Below are positions 61,599 to 64,000 of a DNA stretch of 64,000 bases, piece by piece (position 1 is the first letter of the stretch; each line of letters opens with the position of its first letter). The position numbers and the translations under genes were made by a program. The stretch comes from Nitrospira sp. (GTDB lineage Bacteria > Nitrospirota > Nitrospiria > Nitrospirales > Nitrospiraceae): NCBI GenBank assembly GCA_005116745.1, contig SWDS01000002.1, positions 104,652-168,651 on the forward strand. Direction: 5' to 3'. Below the pieces are notes generated by a model that worked only from the letters and a program-made list of their open reading frames with translations, was not told the origin of the DNA and did not search any database.

Positions 61599-64000
61599 AT
61601 GACAGACCTAAACGAACAAGAAATTCAGTCTCCCCAAAACATTGAAGTGCCCACTCAACTCCCGCTGTTGCCCGTCCGAGATATCGTCGTCTTTCCGTAC
61701 ATGGTGCTTCCCCTGTTCGTCGGACGTGACATGTCGATTAAGGCCATCGAAGCGGCCCTTGCCGGCAATCGAATGATCTTCCTCGCGACGCAAAAAGCAC
61801 TCGACGTCGAGAATCCCGCGCAGAAAGATATCCACACCGTCGGCACCGTCGGCATCATTATGCGAATGCTGAAGCTGCCGGACGAACGCATCAAGATTTT
61901 GGTACAGGGCATCGCCAAAGCCAAGATCACGAAATACATTCAGACCGACCCCTACTACTCCGTTCGAATCGACAAGCTCGCTGATACGAAAACGACGGCC
62001 ACGCCCCTTGAGGCGGAAGCCGTCATGCGAACCGTGAAGGAGCAGATCGAACGGATCGTGAGTTTGGGGAAAATCCTGATCCCCGATGTCATGGTCGTCA
62101 TCGAAAACCTCGAAGAACCAGGCCGATTAGCCGACATGGTGGCTTCGAATCTCGGCCTCAAGGTCGATACCACTCAGGCCGTTTTGGAAATCTCCGATCC
62201 AATTCAACGCCTTCGCCAAGTGAGCGACATTCTCGGAAAGGAAATCGAAGTCCTCTCCATGCAGCACAAGATTCAAGCGCAAGCCAAAGGGGAGATGGAC
62301 AAGACCCAGCGGGAGTATTTCCTGCGTGAACAACTGAAAGCCATTCAGAAGGAGTTGGGCGAACTCGATGAACGGGCGGAAGAAGTCACGGAATTCCGCA
62401 AACGGATCAAAGACGCAAAGATGCCCGACAAGGTCTTGAAGGAAGCCGAAAAGCAGCTCAAGCGTCTCGAAAAAATGCACCCGGATACCGCCGAGTCCGC
62501 AACGGTGCGAACCTATTTGGAATGGATGGTCGAATTACCGTGGTCCAAGCGGTCGAAGGATAACCTCGACCTAAAGGCTGCCGCCAAAGTATTGAATGAC
62601 GACCACTACGACCTTGAGAAGGTCAAGGAACGAATCCTGGAATACCTGGCCGTCCGAAAGCTCAAAGAGAAAATGAAGGGCCCGATTCTCTGCTTCGTCG
62701 GCCCACCAGGGGTCGGGAAAACCTCGTTGGGAAAATCGATCGCCCGGGCACTGGGACGTGAGTTTGTTCGTATCAGCTTAGGCGGCGTACGGGATGAGGC
62801 TGAAATCCGCGGCCACCGCCGCACCTATGTCGGCGCATTACCCGGACGCATCATCCAAGGTCTGAAACAGGCAGGAACGAGTAATCCGGTGTTCATGCTC
62901 GACGAGGTCGACAAGGTCGGGATGGATTTCCGAGGGGACCCCTCGGCAGCCTTATTGGAAGTGCTCGACCCGGAACAGAACAATGCGTTTACCGACCACT
63001 ATCTCGGGGCTCCATTCGATCTGACCGAAGTGATGTTCATCACCACGGCGAATTTAATCGATCCCATCCTTCCCGCATTGCGTGATCGCATGGAAGTCAT
63101 CGAGATTCCCGGGTATACCGAGGAGGAGAAACTCGGCATCGCCCAGAAATACCTGATTCCTCGTCAACTCGAAGAGCACGGAATTACGAACAAACATGTC
63201 CGTCTGACGGAACCGGCCATTCGACAGATCATCTCGCATTACACCCGCGAAGCAGGCGTGCGGAATCTGGAACGTGAGATTGCCAGCGTGATGCGCAAGG
63301 TCGCAAAGAAAGTCGCCGAGGGCAAAGGTCAGGGATTTCCTATCGATCCATCGAATCTCAAAAAATACCTTGGTGTGTCGAAGTATGTGCCGGAAGCAGA
63401 GCTCGAAAAAGACGAAATCGGGGTGGTAACCGGCCTGGCCTGGACGGAAGCGGGCGGCGATGTGCTCTATATCGAGGCGACAGTGATGAAGGGGAAAGGC
63501 CAACTGACCCTTACCGGCCATCTGGGAGACGTGATGAAAGAGTCCGCGCAGGCGGCGCTCAGCTATGTCCGTTCACGGGAAAAAACGTTGAATCTCCACC
63601 CTGACATGTTCAGCAAACAAGACTTACATATTCATGTACCAGCCGGAGCCATCCCCAAGGACGGGCCATCGGCCGGCATCACGATGGCCACTGCGATCGC
63701 CTCGGCATTTTCCGGTACTCCTGCAAGGCGAGATTTGGCCATGACCGGAGAAATCACCCTGCGCGGCCGCGTCCTTCCAATCGGAGGACTCAAGGAAAAG
63801 ATTTTGGCGGCAAAACGGGCAAAACTCACCACCGTCATCCTTCCGCGTCGAAATAAAAAGGATCTGGAGGAAATCCCCAAGCATCTCCTCAAAGGCATTC
63901 ACTTGGCGTTCGTCGAAACCATGGACGACGTCATGAAGATCGCCCTCCGCCGACAAGCCAAGGCTTCACCGGCCTCTCGGAAGCCATCGACACCTCCGGC
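61599..64000 (+). CDS. lon: ATP-dependent Lon protease, C-terminus cut by window edge
   Basis: 800 codons visible, ending at the window edge. The N-terminal LON substrate domain ([20 protein letters not shown]) is followed by a coiled-coil region, the AAA+ domain with [20 protein letters not shown] (Walker A) and [20 protein letters not shown] (Walker B), and the protease domain with [20 protein letters not shown] (catalytic Ser about residue 691) and [16 protein letters not shown] (catalytic Lys about 732). Both catalytic residues are present, so it is active as encoded. The ATG follows AGGCAGG. It degrades misfolded and regulatory proteins in the cytoplasm. Confidence 0.97.
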   Translation, partial: MTDLNEQEIQSPQNIEVPTQLPLLPVRDIVVFPYMVLPLFVGRDMSIKAIEAALAGNRMIFLATQKALDVENPAQKDIHTVGTVGIIMRMLKLPDERIKILVQGIAKAKITKYIQTDPYYSVRIDKLADTKTTATPLEAEAVMRTVKEQIERIVSLGKILIPDVMVVIENLEEPGRLADMVASNLGLKVDTTQAVLEISDPIQRLRQVSDILGKEIEVLSMQHKIQAQAKGEMDKTQREYFLREQLKAIQKELGELDERAEEVTEFRKRIKDAKMPDKVLKEAEKQLKRLEKMHPDTAESATVRTYLEWMVELPWSKRSKDNLDLKAAAKVLNDDHYDLEKVKERILEYLAVRKLKEKMKGPILCFVGPPGVGKTSLGKSIARALGREFVRISLGGVRDEAEIRGHRRTYVGALPGRIIQGLKQAGTSNPVFMLDEVDKVGMDFRGDPSAALLEVLDPEQNNAFTDHYLGAPFDLTEVMFITTANLIDPILPALRDRMEVIEIPGYTEEEKLGIAQKYLIPRQLEEHGITNKHVRLTEPAIRQIISHYTREAGVRNLEREIASVMRKVAKKVAEGKGQGFPIDPSNLKKYLGVSKYVPEAELEKDEIGVVTGLAWTEAGGDVLYIEATVMKGKGQLTLTGHLGDVMKESAQAALSYVRSREKTLNLHPDMFSKQDLHIHVPAGAIPKDGPSAGITMATAIASAFSGTPARRDLAMTGEITLRGRVLPIGGLKEKILAAKRAKLTTVILPRRNKKDLEEIPKHLLKGIHLAFVETMDDVMKIALRRQAKASPASRKPSTPP

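Noticed and set aside
1-64000. CRISPR array, tRNA, rRNA, transposase or integrase
   Set aside because: No periodic spaced repeats, tRNA-like cloverleaf with CCA end, or recombinase motifs were noticed by eye.

Overview
The window looks like a chromosomal envelope-biogenesis region of a Gram-negative bacterium. It carries lipid A, Kdo, heptose and O-antigen genes, BamA and Skp/OmpH. The lpxA-lpxI-Gfo/Idh-lpxB-msbA order, LpxI instead of LpxH, the WaaF-GmhB fusion and a ~120-150 bp dispersed repeat resemble what I know of Nitrospirota (Nitrospira). That assignment is inference; there is no rRNA or marker gene here to prove it.

From 60.0 kb down to 1, every credible gene lies on the minus strand, so the region is read from right to left. 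(1) 60.0-47 kb, conserved housekeeping: bamA, two skp/ompH genes, fabZ, lpxA, lpxI, a Gfo/Idh oxidoreductase, lpxB, msbA, a DUF374 acyltransferase broken by a homopolymer frameshift, waaA and lpxK. (2) 47-42 kb, inner core: a waaF-gmhB fusion, a methyltransferase and two more family 9 heptosyltransferase-type genes. (3) 42-40 kb, regulators at the head of the variable part: a winged-helix protein with a nucleotide-binding-like tail, a NusG/UpxY-type antiterminator, and a NUDIX hydrolase. (4) 40-27 kb, sugar synthesis and export: a Wzx-type flippase, glycosyltransferases, a radical SAM protein, HddA- and HddC-like heptose activation enzymes, a GDP-fucose-synthase-like reductase, a split thiamine-diphosphate enzyme, a ColD-like PLP enzyme, and a Wzm/Wzt ABC exporter. 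(5) 27-13 kb, accessory: glycosyltransferases, methyltransferases, an SDR enzyme, a large B12/radical SAM protein and an orphan TIR-like (ThsB/DUF1863) protein. Three of these proteins share a short repeated module. (6) 13-0 kb: further glycosyltransferases, an asparagine-synthetase-type amidotransferase, a WbpV/WbpL/WbpM-like set (FucNAc-type initiation), an O-antigen ligase/polymerase and rfbB (cut by the window edge).

To the right, divergently transcribed, are galU (preceded by a near-ideal promoter placed for a leaderless mRNA) and lon (cut by the right edge). The bamA-galU gap (498 bp) is the only gene-free stretch longer than 300 bp and holds two divergent sigma70-type promoters. I saw no tRNA, rRNA, CRISPR array, transposase or integrase.

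The most unusual material is: a ~60-residue 'P-x-LL ... YN(I/L)V ... (F/Y)Y(G/A)(V/I)' module repeated in three neighbouring proteins; a TIR-like gene between two of its carriers; a candidate branched-sugar pathway (ColD-like plus split TPP enzyme); a dispersed inverted-terminus repeat abutting stop codons in both copies; an A9 frameshift in a lipid A-region acyltransferase; and a triple CX5C motif in the O-antigen ligase.
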